Assembly (NCBI GenBank): GCA_013396655.1
Contig: WBMV01009260.1
Span: 7,293 to 71,292 of the forward strand
DNA from: Campylorhamphus procurvoides
Lineage: Eukaryota > Chordata > Aves > Passeriformes > Dendrocolaptidae
Length of the DNA: 64,000 bases
Direction: 5' to 3'
Shown here: in pieces, positions 24,561 to 36,332 of the stretch
Position numbering within the stretch: position 1 is the first letter of the stretch
How the letters are laid out: each line of letters opens with the position of its first letter
Notes under the pieces: generated by a model
The model's input: the letters and a program-made list of their open reading frames with translations, nothing else
What the model was told of the DNA's origin: nothing
The model's database searches: none
Position numbers and translations under genes: made by a program

Positions 24561-26019
24561 AGATAAACCTTAGGCCCCTACCAGACTGCTCTGGCATGGG
24601 ATCTGGGAGCTTTGCCGATGGCTTGGAGACCTTGAAACGGGGCCAAGTGATTGCAGCTCCTGGTTTAGGGGGAAAAGGAAACAGAAAGGAACTCCAGGCT
24701 TAAAGGATTAGAAGGAAGAGCTAAAAATAAAGTACCAGCAATGCCAGACCCCAAAATTTACTGCTTTCCTTGCAAAGAGGATGGGTTTTCCTGTTGTTTT
24801 ACGGAGGGGGATCAGCCTCCTGCGTGACTTGGAAGAACAGGACACTGATGGGAAGCTTAGTGGTGTTACTGTCCAAGGGCAGAGTTGTTCCTGTTGTTCT
24901 TCCTTCTTCCTGGAACTCCACATCTGGCTAAACATGAAGAGCAAATGGTTCAGCCTGTTCCTGGGGAGCATTTCCCAGCTACTTCAGCTGATTTCACTGA
25001 AGAATTACAGCCCATCAGTGCCCAAAGATGACAAAATTAAAAGACATTGGGCATTTCTACTCATGCAGTCTGTGATAGGGATCGAAGAGCAGAGAAATAT
25101 CCTTGCCTTGACTTCCTTCTGCAATACCCTCCATCTCCTCCTGCCTTTTCCTTGAGGTCTGCATTGTCCTTTCTGCATCATCCAGTCAGAAATGACACTC
25201 AGGAAACAGGGGTGGAAAAGAGGGTATGGGAGCAATAAAATGGGCGACCCCAAGCTGGGTGGAAGGGATTTTGGGTGGGAGGTTAAGGAGGGGAGAGCTG
25301 CGTGGGTGCTGCTTCTCTTGAGACGGGAAAGGCAGTCACAGAGGTGCCATGGGCTGAAAGTAGAATTTCACCAACAATTTGGGAACCAGACGTGATTTCA
25401 GCAGCAGACACAGGCAGGCTCCTGGGTGAGCATCAGCCCAGCCATGGGATGCCAGCAGGGCACCTACAGAGCTTCCCTTGCTGTTGGCATTCAAATCCAG
25501 TGCTGCTTGAAGCCTGGCTCAAGTCTAGGATTGCTCAAACCCTTCCTGAGCCTTCAGACCCAGAATTCCAATTTTCAAGCTAGCTGATCCTGCCTTGGGG
25601 TCTGGATGACCTTCTGGGGTCCTTCAGATCACATCTCCCACCCAGTCCCTTTCCAGGTCATCCCCAAGCAGATGAAGAACAGGAGCAGGTGCCACCAGGA
25701 CATCACTCAAGCAACTGGGGATCAGTGAGGGCCTTTTCTGGGAAGGAAAGGAAAGGTTTGAATGTGCTTCTCTGCTGTTCTGAGCAGATAGTTCACTCTT
25801 GAGAGGAAGCCCAACACTCAGATTTTCAAAACTATACACCCAGAGATATGTTACATATTTATTCGAGGCAGAAATTGGCCAGGAAATAGCTATAAAACAC
25901 ACATTTTGAATAAAAGGAGGGAGATTTATGGCTCTTTTGTGAATCTGAGTCATATCTTTCTGCATCCCCCAGGCAGGAATACCCTAATCACTAACATACC
26001 CCAAACATGTACGCACAGT
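24561..26019. other. Intergenic sequence, no gene seen
   Basis: Unique DNA with chance ORFs up to 124 codons. No repeat family or gene is recognised. Confidence 0.55.
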
Positions 26020-27000
26020 GGGCCGAGAATTGCTTCCTTCTGGCCACAGCTCCAGCTAAAGACGTGATAGGGATTGAGCTACTTTATCTGACAGTTGGTA
26101 AATGAATTGCCAATTCATTCGGAGCTCGGAGGGGGATTTTTTCCCCTTTAAAAAAAAGGGCTCTTTTATATATGGCTTTGATCAGTCAGGGCTTTGACAA
26201 ATTATTTTCCAAGGAATTTCTTGAGCCCTAATGCCACGAGAAAAGGGGGGGCAGAAGAAAAAGAAAGAAAAAAGTATTTGCTCTCAAAGAGAAGCTTTTA
26301 TGTCTCAAAAATCGCAGCAATGTAAGGGATTTTCTTCCATTTCCCCTCATCTCCTTTGCTTCGAGAAATGGAGGCAGGTAGCCCTGAAGATTTTTCCATC
26401 CCAGTGAAAACCAGGATGGGGAGGAAACACTGCCAGGTTTCCTCCCCGTGTGGGGGAGCACCGTGAACTCTGGCACAGACTGAACATAAAGGTCACGGTC
26501 ATCAATGACACTAATAAAGAGGCCCTTCAGCACTGGCACGAGCCATGGGAGCAGAGAAGGGCTCAGGCTTGTGTCACCAAGGAGCTGCTTCCTTGCCATG
26601 AGCAGCAGCACTAAGTGCTTTGGAAAGGTTGGGATTCGAGGGAGCATCTCCCCCCTGGCACTGCTGGGGTCACTCCGAGGTGTGAGGATAGAGCAGAGTT
26701 TGCTTGTCTTTTCCTGGAGTCTGGGATGTTGTGTGTGTGTGTGTGGGGGGAAATTCCTCTTCTGGCGACTTTATTCTTTTTATCCCATCGTTTAATCCCC
26801 CTCCTCCAGGCAAGTATCATGTCCTTGATTGAATCCCAGATGGTGCAGGCAATAAATTGCACAAGCCAGGTCTGGACAATGGCTGTGCTTTCTGTTATCA
26901 TTAATGGACAAATAACTTATTCCCCAGTTATCCCACTCCTCTGTCCTGAAGGAGAACAGACTCCCAGCAGCACAGGATTCAATTAATGCATTTCCACTAC
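26020..27000. promoter_or_regulatory. Candidate conserved non-coding region with an inverted repeat
   Basis: The block has scattered CpGs and many homeodomain/GATA-like motifs, such as TTTATCTGACAG, TCATCAATGACACTAATAAA and TTATCATTAATGG. Positions 26101-26119 form a perfect inverted repeat, AATGAATTG-C-CAATTCATT. A (GT)n run of about 18 bases at 26728-26745 interrupts the region. There may be two or three separate elements here. Confidence 0.3.
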
Positions 27001-28684
27001 ACTGAATTTCATCAGGATGGATTGAGCCAGAAGAACAAACCCCACAAGAGTGTTTTTCCAGCCTAGCCCTGCATGGACACATATGTAACCTGTCTAAAGG
27101 AATATTCCTACTGGAATTCCCAATGGCAGCCCTGCTACAGACAGATGGATAAAACCTTTTGGTTGGTCCAGGGGGGTTGTGGTAGCTTAATTTCCTAAAG
27201 AAATGAGCCTTATCAAATCACTGCAGCTGCCTCTTGGGAGCTCTTCACCTTCATGAGCAAAATTCAACCACCTTCATTAAAACAAATAAAAAAATCAAAA
27301 CCAAAAAAAAACCCAAAGAGGAAGAATTAAAAATTTCAGGTTGAATATTGTTGAGGGTCCTCAGTAAGTCAATCACTGAGCTTGGAGAGTTTCCCAAGCC
27401 AGTTCATTCTTTAAATAGTACCTGTTAAACCTTTCCTGGCTCACTGACTCCCCAGATTTGGCTTCAAATTAAGCCCTAATTTAGGTTATATATAGCTGCT
27501 GTAACATCTCAGACAGCTGCACCTCTCAGGAAGAGAGCTACCTCTCCTGCTCTTGGAGCTCTGTCCTCCTGCAACGAGCAGCAGCCTCACCCAGCTAATG
27601 ATCCAACAGGGTTCTTGCCCCATCCACCAATAATTGATCCATTTGTTAAGATATCCCTTAAAGGAGGAGGTTACATAAAATTGCCCTTGCAGAAGGAGTC
27701 AACAACCATTATGAGGACTACCCTCACCTCCCACCCCAGTAAGATATTTTATGCCAAACGTTAAGCAGCTTTGCTGCCTCCTATTCTAGGGGATGCTGAA
27801 CATAGAAACAGACTGTATTGATTCAGGTGATTAGTTTAAAAATGGAGGGAAAAGCACAATTACTTCTTTGTAAGTTAAGCAAATTATGTCATTCGAACCT
27901 CAGCACTGTTTTGGTGCTGGTTAAACACACCCCCAAAAGCACAGTTATCCACATTGGTCCACTAGAGGCATTTAATTTCTTTTGCAGTGTTTTTGGAGGC
28001 TTTGAAGGTCACTCAGCATGGCAAGGTTGCCTCAACCCGTAGCTTGTAACCCTGGCTATGAGGTGGTGGTGCTGCCTCCCTCCCTTGCTGCACAATCCCA
28101 GCACAGGACACTTGGAAATGAACCAAAACACAGTTTTATTATTTGCTCCCCACGTAGGCAAGGGCTGCAGTCACTGCCAAGCTGGGTTTGTCATCACCAC
28201 CTTGACTGGCATCAACCCAATGACAATATTGGTGCCTCTCACTCAGTGAGGCTGTTAAAGTGTCTGTGCACAACTCCCAACTCACCACTGCCCAGCTCCA
28301 AACTGCTCACAGCATCAGGGACCATCTGTGGGCCACTGACCCTCTGCCTTCAATTAAAAGCTCTCCAAGTCTGGAATTACCTCTCCTTCCCTGCCCAGGC
28401 ATGCCAGGAGCCAGCCTCAGGCAGGGCAGCCAACACTACTGGAAGAGCAACAAATACATCATACTAACTTAGCTTTCCAACCAGGCTTCATAACTAGGCT
28501 TGCTTTCCCTGGGTTTGTGCCCCACAAAAACCATCCTGTGTGTTCATGGGCCACAGTGTTTCTAATTAGCAGCTCTGATGAAGAAGGTGCACACAGACAT
28601 CCTCAGGTCTGCAGCGATCTGGAGATGGAAAATGAACATCAGGACCTGCAACAGCCCTTAAAAGTCTCCCACAGTGTTCCCCAA
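27001..28684. other. Intergenic sequence, no gene seen
   Basis: Unique DNA with an A-rich run at about 27284-27317. A 149-codon plus-strand ORF at 28018-28467 shows no recognisable features. Confidence 0.55.
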
Positions 28685-29180
28685 GTCCAAACTGATGAGG
28701 TACAGGCTGGATAAATAGTCAAGAAGATGGGTAGAAAATTGACTGCACCATGAGATGCAAAGGGTGATAATTAGCAGCAAAAAGTCCAACCAGTGGTTGG
28801 CTACTCAAGGATCAGTGTTGGCACCAATGAGTTTTAATATCTTAATATATTAAATATCAGGATGACAGGACAGAGCACGCTCTGCCCAAGTTCACAGATG
28901 ATACCAAACCCTGGGAGCCACCCCCACACTGGAAGGAATTGCTGCTGCTGCTTAGATGGGTCTCAAGAAGCTGGAGAAATGGGATGGCAGGAATCTCGTG
29001 AAACTCAAAGGCAAAGCCCTGTCTCTGGCACAGACAATCCCACACAACAGGGACAGGCTGGGGCCAGAAATCAGCTTTGCAGAGCAGGACCTGGGGGTCC
29101 TGGTGGACAAATTGAACAGGAGCCAACCACGCAGCAAAGATCTTCTGGATGAGCAGGAACCCGCCCAGCAGGTCCAGGGA
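28685..29180 (+). mobile_element. CR1 LINE internal fragment (reverse-transcriptase ORF end), decayed
   Basis: The order of segments matches the 3' coding part of CR1 on the plus strand. It has GAGGTACAGGCTGGATAAAT, AAGTTCACAGATGATACC (CR1 ORF2 motif), GGGACAGGCTGGGGCC and CAGGACCTGGGGGTCCTGG. The fragment is truncated at both ends and carries stops and indels, so it is non-functional. Confidence 0.75.
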
Positions 29181-31225
29181 TGTGCTTGTAAAGGATGCAG
29201 AAGAAATTCACACACCAACATCAGGAAAAGAGAAACTAGTAGTGCATCTTGACAGCCTCATTACCTTTGCATTAGAATGTTGCCCTGGCAACCCCAGGGA
29301 CAGCAAACAAATTCCTGATTCATAGCAATTCAGATCTAAGTAAAAGCTGCAGTGAAATATTGATGACTTTGGGATCCCTGGAGCCAGTGATGGGGATATC
29401 ACAGCAGCACAGAGCACCACGGGGACACAGGCACACGTTGGCAAAGGCATTCTCCACCTGCCAGCTCACACTAAACAGAGAAAGAGCAGCAGAACATTAT
29501 TATGACCACAACCATTAAAAATAATAATATATATTTTTAATATGACACAACAAAAACATCTCAACACCAGCTTTTATGGATGTAAGCACTCCTGGAACCC
29601 TCAGACCCTTCTATTGAAAAGTTCACCATGCTGCAGGTGTCTGGCCCTTTCCCACTCCAATTTAAGGTTGTACTTTCTATTCATAACTCAAGCAACATTT
29701 TTTGCCTTAAGGCAAATGACGAGTCGTTTCTTCAGCCTTGAGTAGGGGCCAAGGCACTGACTTGGGGCACCTTATACACCCTGAGTGAGAACAATGCACG
29801 AGTTACACAGAAAAACATCCACAGCAACCAAGTTTCAAGCAGCATCACCTCCCCACCAGCCCTTCTGACTGACACTAGAAGCCATTCTATATAAATGCCT
29901 TTATTTATCACCTTTATTTATCTGGCATGGGAATTGTGGCAAACACTTGCTCGTTTTTAACTCTATTTTTCTGTAGCAGAGTCCTCACAGATTCAGGGAT
30001 CTGCACCTTCAAAACTCACAGCAAAGCACAGCCAGAACCATCCATAGTGTCTGAAGGATTTAAAATAAAGGACATAAAAGATACTGGACCCACTGGATGT
30101 GGCGGGTTCCAAGTGAAACACGTCAGTATTTCACTCTGAAATGACTTCAGCTTGAAAAATTTCCTTGGAAATTTTGAAAGAGTAAAATCTTCGTGTGAAC
30201 ACACTATTTCTCCTTTTTTTTGGAGGTGGGAATCTCTGAAAGTTTACCATCAATTCAAACTTTTCAGTTTTTATTAGTCAAAAAAAATGCAGCAAAGGCA
30301 TTTACTTTCCTAGGGAAAAATATAAAAAATAAGTAAATAAAAAAGTCAAATACTTTCTGGTTGATGATGAGTTCTAATCCCACCTTCAGACAATTTCTTT
30401 TCTCTGCCTCACTTTCCTCCTCAGTAAAGTTTCCAACTTTACTGTATATTCCAAAATCCAACAAAGTGGGGAAAAGACTCAGAATCCTCTGAGGGTCTCT
30501 TATAATCATGAGGCTCCAGGAATTGGAAATTTTAAGGGGGAAAAAAAATAAACCACACTTTTGCAAATCACATGAGACCCACCATAAAATTGTCAGAGTT
30601 GGCAGCACCATAAAATCTATGATATTGTGGGCTGGATTTCTGTACAAGGATCCTGAGGCTTTGGAGTATTTTTCCCCCTCAGCCCTCAAGGTCCAAAAGC
30701 AGTTTTTGGGATGTTGGCTCTGCCCTGGTGGTGCAGATGGAGAAGCACTGACCAGCAGAGGGGTGGCTTTGCCCCTCTCCTGCATCCCCATCCCTAAGAA
30801 AAACCTTCCAGCCCAAATTTGGGGGTTGCTGATCCCAGCAGGTACGAAGGCAGGGAAAAGCCACCTCCCAATCCCACTCAGCATCATAGCTGGTGAAATT
30901 TGAAATGTATTCCTGAGCTGATAGGGGCAGACAAAGAGCTCTCTGTGCCTCTCAGGGCATCCACAGCCTCCCCAGGTACCAGCCACGGTAACTACAGAGA
31001 GGATTTTAGCCCAGGAAGGCAGCTGAGAAAACAGCATTGTGACCACAACCTGGGAATTCGTGTTCAGCCTTTAAAAGATGGTTTTTAGCAGTGGTTGGGC
31101 TTTTTCTCTGTTTGTCTGCTCGAAGGAATTGCACAGCCTGCACTTATTTATTATGGTTCATCTATAAAGCTGTTTTTCTCCTGCCTGGTGATGTTTCATG
31201 GCTACTTTCCACGCTGTCAAAGCTC
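29181..31225. other. Intergenic sequence, no gene seen
   Basis: Holds an AT-rich inverted repeat ATTAAAAAT/ATTTTTAAT (29514-29541) and a 13-bp direct repeat of CCTTTATTTATC (29898-29922). The longest ORF of the window, 260 codons on the minus strand at 30264-31046, has no domain, signal or codon pattern I recognise. Confidence 0.55.
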
Positions 31226-31256
31226 TGCCTTTAATCCCTGTGGTGGATTAAAGGCA
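31226..31256. repeat. 12-bp perfect inverted repeat with facing TAATCC sites
   Basis: TGCCTTTAATCC at 31226-31237 and GGATTAAAGGCA at 31245-31256 are exact reverse complements separated by 7 bases. Each arm contains TAATCC, the core of bicoid-class (PITX/OTX/GSC) homeodomain sites. Confidence 0.75.
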
Positions 31257-31666
31257 ACCCTAACCCAAACTTGCCCCGAGGCTCCTCACCAAAAGGGTTT
31301 GAGGCAAGGAGGTCCCATAAGGAGGAGGATGGGTCACCATTGCCTTCTCCACCCCCCTCACCAGCCCTCCTTCTCCGCTGGAGATTCCTTTAGAGCACAG
31401 CTCCCTCCTCACCTGGGGACACATTTCAACATCAGCAAGTCCATCTCTCCTGGACTTTTCCTTCCTCCCTGTCCCCAGGTCTGTGGCAGAAGCACCCCAG
31501 GTCCAGCCAGAACTCTCAGTAAGGCTTATGGGAAACCACCAGGCAAAGCTGAGTGTTATTTTATGGCTCCTGGGACTTGTAGGCAAGAAGGGAAGGGCTG
31601 GTGGTGGCTGTGATGGGTCACTTGTACCACACTGGGATGGTCTTCCCCAGGTTGGAAGGCTTCTTA
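31257..31666. other. Intergenic sequence, no gene seen
   Basis: Unique GC-moderate DNA with overlapping chance frames on both strands. Confidence 0.5.
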
Positions 31667-31876
31667 TTGTGGAATCATGGAATGGCCAGAGTTGGAAGGG
31701 ACCTTAAAGATCATATGGTTCAACCCCCCTGCTGTGGGCAGGGACACCTTCCACTAGCCCAGGTTGCTCAGAGCCTCAGCCAACCTGGTCTTCAACACTT
31801 CCAGGGATGGGGTGCCCACACCTTCTCTGGGCAACCTGTGCCAGGGCCTGCCCACCCTCACAACAATGAATTTTAG
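31667..31876 (-). mobile_element. CR1 LINE 3' fragment
   Basis: The plus strand reads GGAATCATGGAATGGCCAGA, GTTGGAAGGGACCTTAAAGA and TTCCACTAGCCCAGGTTGC. These are the reverse complement of the CR1 3' end. About 210 bases, 5'-truncated. Confidence 0.92.
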
Positions 31877-34219
31877 CTCTGAATGGGGTGAATTTTGCAA
31901 CCTCTTTTGTTCAGTTCTTCCAATGGCAGTAATCCCTGTGTGATTTTTCCCGAATTTTGTTGTTTGTTCGCTTATTGTTATCAACATCATAATCATACTT
32001 GGCCAAGAAATAAGTCCATAAGAAAAGAAGTTAGAAACATCACATCAGGCACTTTGGAACACAAAATCACAACCAAAGGGAGAGGACAACCTTCTTCGTG
32101 ACAGCTCCTGCTATTGTTTTGTTGCAGCTGGGAAGAGACACAAGCTGTTTCTCAAGGCTCAACATGGAGCAACATGGGCACGTTCTCATGCAGGCTGAGG
32201 GTCACCATGGACCTTTGAAAGAGACACATTTTACTTTCATGTCCTCTCTGACTCCTCACACCCTTCCCATTCAAATGGAAGAGCAGCCTCGGCTCATATG
32301 GCACAACTGGGCTCCAGCAAGGCTAAAGCTCAGAAATGCCATATTGAAGCAGCAATAAACTCCTTGAGAAGAGGAGGAAAAGGCCATTTCACATCCTCCC
32401 ATCCACCTTTGCCCTCATCCCAGGTTTTGCTGATGTGACAGGTCCATCCTTCTGCCACCCATGGCCTCCTTGCTCCTCATTCCAATGTGGCTCCACAAGG
32501 TTGTATCCTCGGGGACAGAAGCCAAAACCCATCCTGTCATCACAGACTCCAACAAAGAGCCTCAGCATCTCCTCCAAGAGCCAAAAAATCAAACATGAGG
32601 AGCTCAGAGAAAGCAGTCAAGATGAAAGCTTGAGGCTTTCCTTCCAAAGCTTAATTTATCATGTGAGTTTAGTTTCCTTAATCCTCTTTGAGATGCATGG
32701 CACATATTACTGGGAAGAGCTCTTTACTTACAGAGTAACCACTGGCCATTTAATTACATGTAAATTACCATATGATGATTAGATGATTGCATGATTAGCA
32801 GTGGAATAGGGAAGCCTAAAAAGTACAATGGAACTGACAGTGAAATACAGTGTAGTTTTCTTATTCCTGAACTCAAAATGCAATTTACTTGGTCATCAAT
32901 CTTGGCCACCTGCATGTTCTGGAGGCACCATGTGTGATTCATGGAGGAATGCAACGTTTGGGTAATTCCTTGGGGGTGGCTGCACAAAGATCAACAGCTT
33001 TGTGTAGGACTTGAGGTCCCAGCCATGTCCACAGAAGGTTTAGGTGGTGCCCACGTCTCCTTCTGCCTGAAAATGTGGCCAATAGCCAGAGCGAGCTTCT
33101 GGGGTAGCACAGCACCATGTTCTGGCTGCGTCTAACCCAACGTTTATGGAACCCATTTGGTGCAAGCAGAAGACAATAAAACCAGAGACACCTCAGGGAA
33201 GAAAGCTGTGTTGTAGCCAGCACTGGGACAGCCCCAGAAGATTCCACCCTCCAAGGTCCCACCTGCCATGGAACAGCAAGGTGGAAGCATCACCTCTGAT
33301 GGGACTCTGCTAATCCTGCTCACTCTCTGTGCCATTGCAAGGTGTCCCTGGATCTCTGGTGCACAGGAGGCCACCAAGGCTGCTGGCCACGTGCAAAGGA
33401 GCTGCTGTCAGTGGGACAGGCTGGGGACACCTCCTCAGTTCCTTCCCAGGACCTGGCCACACTCTTCCTGAGGTGGTCATGGCTCACCAGCCACACAGAG
33501 GGAACCTTTCTGATGGGCTTCTCATCTCTTTATTTTTCTGGAGCTGATTTTCTCACCTTGTTTCCAATCCCCAAAGCATCCCCCCCTCCTCTGCTGAGGC
33601 TGGGACACAACCACACACCTCCCCTGGGCTGAACATCTCACACCAACCTCACCTGCAGGGGAACAGGGTGTAGCTCCACCTCCACCAGGGCTTCTCAGAT
33701 GCCACCCCAGCGTCCACCTGGGGTATTCCCAAGGTCACTTTTAAGTCTGTCTTGATGGGAAAGTGTTCTAGTTTCAAAACTCAGTTGGAATTCCTCCCTA
33801 AAGGTTTGGAAAAGTGACTCCAGGAGAGCACAAACCCTGGGATGGGTGGGAAGGACTTGGGGGACTGAGACAGTTCTGCAGCAGACAAACCCACAGCCCC
33901 AAACGCAGCAACCTCAAGCTCAGCTCATCACCCCCTTCCCCATTGGGATGTTGTATATCCTGTGCTACACCAGAAATTAATAAAAATTATATTTATGGGC
34001 ATCAAGTAAGAAAAAACCTCAAGAAAAATTACCTCCAAAGAACAACAAAAAAAAACCCATTAAAAATAGGTCGGCAGGTCCCTTACTGTTGAGAGTGTGT
34101 GGTATTTATTAGACATAAATTGGCACACAAAAATGGGAAATCATATCCAGGTAGGGATTATTTCTTCTCCTTAGCTGTATGGCTTTGGATACCTGTCTAT
34201 ATTCCCTCCCACTACCAAC
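31877..34219. other. Intergenic sequence downstream of TBX5, no gene seen
   Basis: Unique DNA between a CR1 fragment and the predicted TBX5 poly(A) region. Overlapping chance ORFs occur at 32939-33632. AATAAA on the minus strand at 34105-34110 is a possible extra poly(A) signal. Confidence 0.5.
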
Positions 34220-34279
34220 ATTCCCACACATTCACACCCACGTTCCCAGCGGCTGACACACAGGTATACCTCTTTTATT
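34220..34279 (-). terminator. TBX5: Distal polyadenylation signal and GU-rich downstream element of TBX5
   Basis: On the minus strand AATAAA (34279 down to 34274) is followed within about 10 bases by TGTGTGTCAG. A run of GTGGGTGTG and TGTGTGGGAATG motifs follows, down to about 34210. This hexamer plus GU-rich arrangement is the normal layout of a vertebrate poly(A) site, with cleavage expected near 34250-34262. Confidence 0.6.
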
Positions 34280-35748
34280 AATTAGAATTACTTTTAATTA
34301 AAAATATATGTAAATTATATAAGTGTGCACAGCTTGGAGAGAGAAAAAAGAAAAGAAGAAAAGAAAGCAAATTTCCATTTCAATAAGAAATTTTAACCTC
34401 TTTGAATCAGCTGCTTTGCTGGCTTTGTGACATCCTATGAGTTATTGGAACTCCCACGTATAAATAAATAGGACCAGGGAATTTTACACCTGAAAAAATC
34501 TGCAGTAGATATTTTTTACTTACACACATTTGCTTTTTCTTCTCTTCTTGCCTCCCGCGCTCCCAGCCTCTCATGTTCTTTTTCTGCCCCTTTTAAACAC
34601 ATTTAATATCTCACTTCACATACTCAGACTGATATCCCTTTTTCTTTTTTATTCTTTTTTTTCCCTTTTTTTTTTCAGAGAGGAAGAAAAGGAACACAGG
34701 ATAAAATGAAAGTGTCAGGGATTGCAAACAAGCGTCATCACCATTTTTATGAGCAAACTTTTTCCTTTCCCTGCCTGCATCCTCTCCCCCCTGCCCCCCC
34801 TCCTGTGGTAGCTGGCTCAGAGCCTCACTTTCCACATGTCAAAATTCAGCAGGAGTCAAACTGGGGATGTTTTCAAGCTTGGAAATAACCCCGTGCTTCC
34901 GTCAGAACCAGCTGATGGACCAGGAAAGACCAGGATATGGGAAGGAAAGAACAGCGAGGGAATGACACGCAAGTGGGAAAGGAGATGAGTTTATGGGGAG
35001 GGTTCCTGCAGAGATGTGTTTTGGGGCATTTATAAGGAAACACAACTCCCTGTGGGAGCAATTTCACTCTTGGTGCAATGCCTGGGTGAGGTAGGTACTG
35101 GATTTTCTTATTTGTGGGTTCACAGTACCTCTTTCTGGTGGAAAGTAAAGAAGATAATACTAACAAAACAAAAAAAAAGAAGCACCACTCCGAATTCCAC
35201 CCTTGGTAAAAAGGGCTCCTGTCTTTTTTCTTTTTTTTTTCTGAGAAAATTGAAAGAAAAAAAATATATATTAGCATTTATTATATAACATTGTCAACAT
35301 CAACACCACAAAAAGAAAAAAAAAGTAACATCCTAGTTGTTTTCTTTCAAGCATTCTGACCGTGTTGAGAAAGGCAGCAGGAGTTTGGTGTCCCTTGGAG
35401 AACAGAAAGAGCGAGAGGACGAGGAGGGGACAAGGGCACGGGGCTGGCGGTGGCAGCAACACAAAGTGGGGGGAGAATTGTGCCAATCTGTTGATTTTTC
35501 TTTTGAAACAAAAGAAAAAAAGGAGGGAGGAGGGGGGACAAGTCACACCGAGGCCGTTGCCTGTTTCATCCGTGGTTTCAGTCAGTGTCCATCCCTCTCG
35601 AGTGCTACCGGTGAACATTCACTTCAAGGAGTCTTGCAAAACACTCTCGTTTGTTTGGTTTTTTTTAATCGACAGGGTTGGGCTTTTTTTTCCTTTTCCT
35701 TTTCCCATTTTTTTTCCTTAGTTTTCCAATGCTCTTGCCCTTCCCTTG
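34255..35748 (-). other. TBX5: TBX5 3' untranslated region (predicted extent)
   Basis: The sequence follows the TAA stop on the minus strand. The far end is set by an AATAAA at 34274-34279 that is followed by a GU-rich stretch, giving a UTR of about 1.5 kb. That is close to what I recall for the mammalian TBX5 3' UTR. The interval is AT-rich, has long purine/pyrimidine runs (for example 34638-34680 and 35221-35240) and lacks interspersed repeats. A second AATAAA at 35277-35282 is followed by a U-rich stretch and could give a shorter UTR of about 0.47 kb. A third lies at 34105-34110 but has no GU-rich follow-up. The exact cleavage site is inference. Confidence 0.6.
35255..35282 (-). terminator. 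TBX5: Possible proximal polyadenylation signal of TBX5
   Basis: On the minus strand AATAAA (35282-35277) is followed by TATATATTTTTTTTC, a U-rich downstream context. It could define a short 3' UTR isoform. The evidence is weaker than for the distal signal because there is no GU-rich element. Confidence 0.35.
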
Positions 35749-36332
35749 TTAGCTGTTCTCGCTCCACTCTGGCACCATGCCCACGCCGTGCACAGAGTGG
35801 TACTGGTGGGGCGAGAGGGTTCGAGGCACGCCGTGGGAATAGAGGAACTCGGCGGGCTGGAGGCTGCTGGGGGGGGACTGGATGCCACTTTGAGGTCCAC
35901 ACTGCCGCACGATGGGCTGGTGAGAAACGGAGGTCTGGTGCTGGAACATGCTGTGGGTGTCTCCTATTTGGGGCGACGTGTGGTTGGCCACGCTGCCGAG
36001 CCGGGGCATGAGCGGCCCCGAGGTGAAGTGGGCAGAGAAATGCTGGTAGGGTAACCTGTCCATGGGCTGCATGGCAGACACTGTGCAACTGCTGTAGGAT
36101 GGCACGCTGGGCCACGTGTTACAGCTGATGTCCTCCAGGCTGGGCACGGGGTCCGTGGGGGGAGCAGAGCTGGCATACATACACGCTTGGCGCTGGGCTG
36201 ACTCAGTCCTGTATGAAGTGTTCAGTCCCTGCTGCTGGGGGTAACTGGACCTGTAGAAAGGATCCTCGTCTGCTGGAGAGGTTTCCATGTAGGGCTTCTT
36301 GTAGGGGTGCTCGGTGGTGGAACATTCCTCAT
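35749..36332 (-). CDS. TBX5: TBX5 terminal coding exon 9 (C-terminal transactivation region and stop)
   Basis: This 584-nt terminal exon starts after the acceptor TTTTCTGTCCCAACAG. Its first two bases complete an Asp codon, and 193 residues and a TAA stop (35749-35751) follow. The protein reads [19 protein letters not shown] at the start and ends [13 protein letters not shown], which is diagnostic of TBX5. The KK pair near the start completes the bipartite nuclear localisation signal begun by KRK in exon 8. The mapped TBX5 activation segment (about residues 339-379 in human) falls just after it. The rest is rich in Ser, Pro, Gln and Tyr. The human exon 9 coding part is 575 nt, so this protein is three residues longer. 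If upstream exons match human in length, the full protein would be about 521 residues. An open frame on the opposite strand (35337-36011) is a shadow of this GC-rich exon. Confidence 0.98.

Noticed and set aside
30264..31046. 260-codon minus-strand ORF, longest in the window
   Set aside because: No domain, signal or family resemblance, no splice context, an opposing open frame, and low-complexity Phe-rich ends. Chance ORF.
35337..36011. 224-codon plus-strand ORF across the TBX5 stop
   Set aside because: Antisense shadow of the GC-rich exon 9 and purine-rich UTR.
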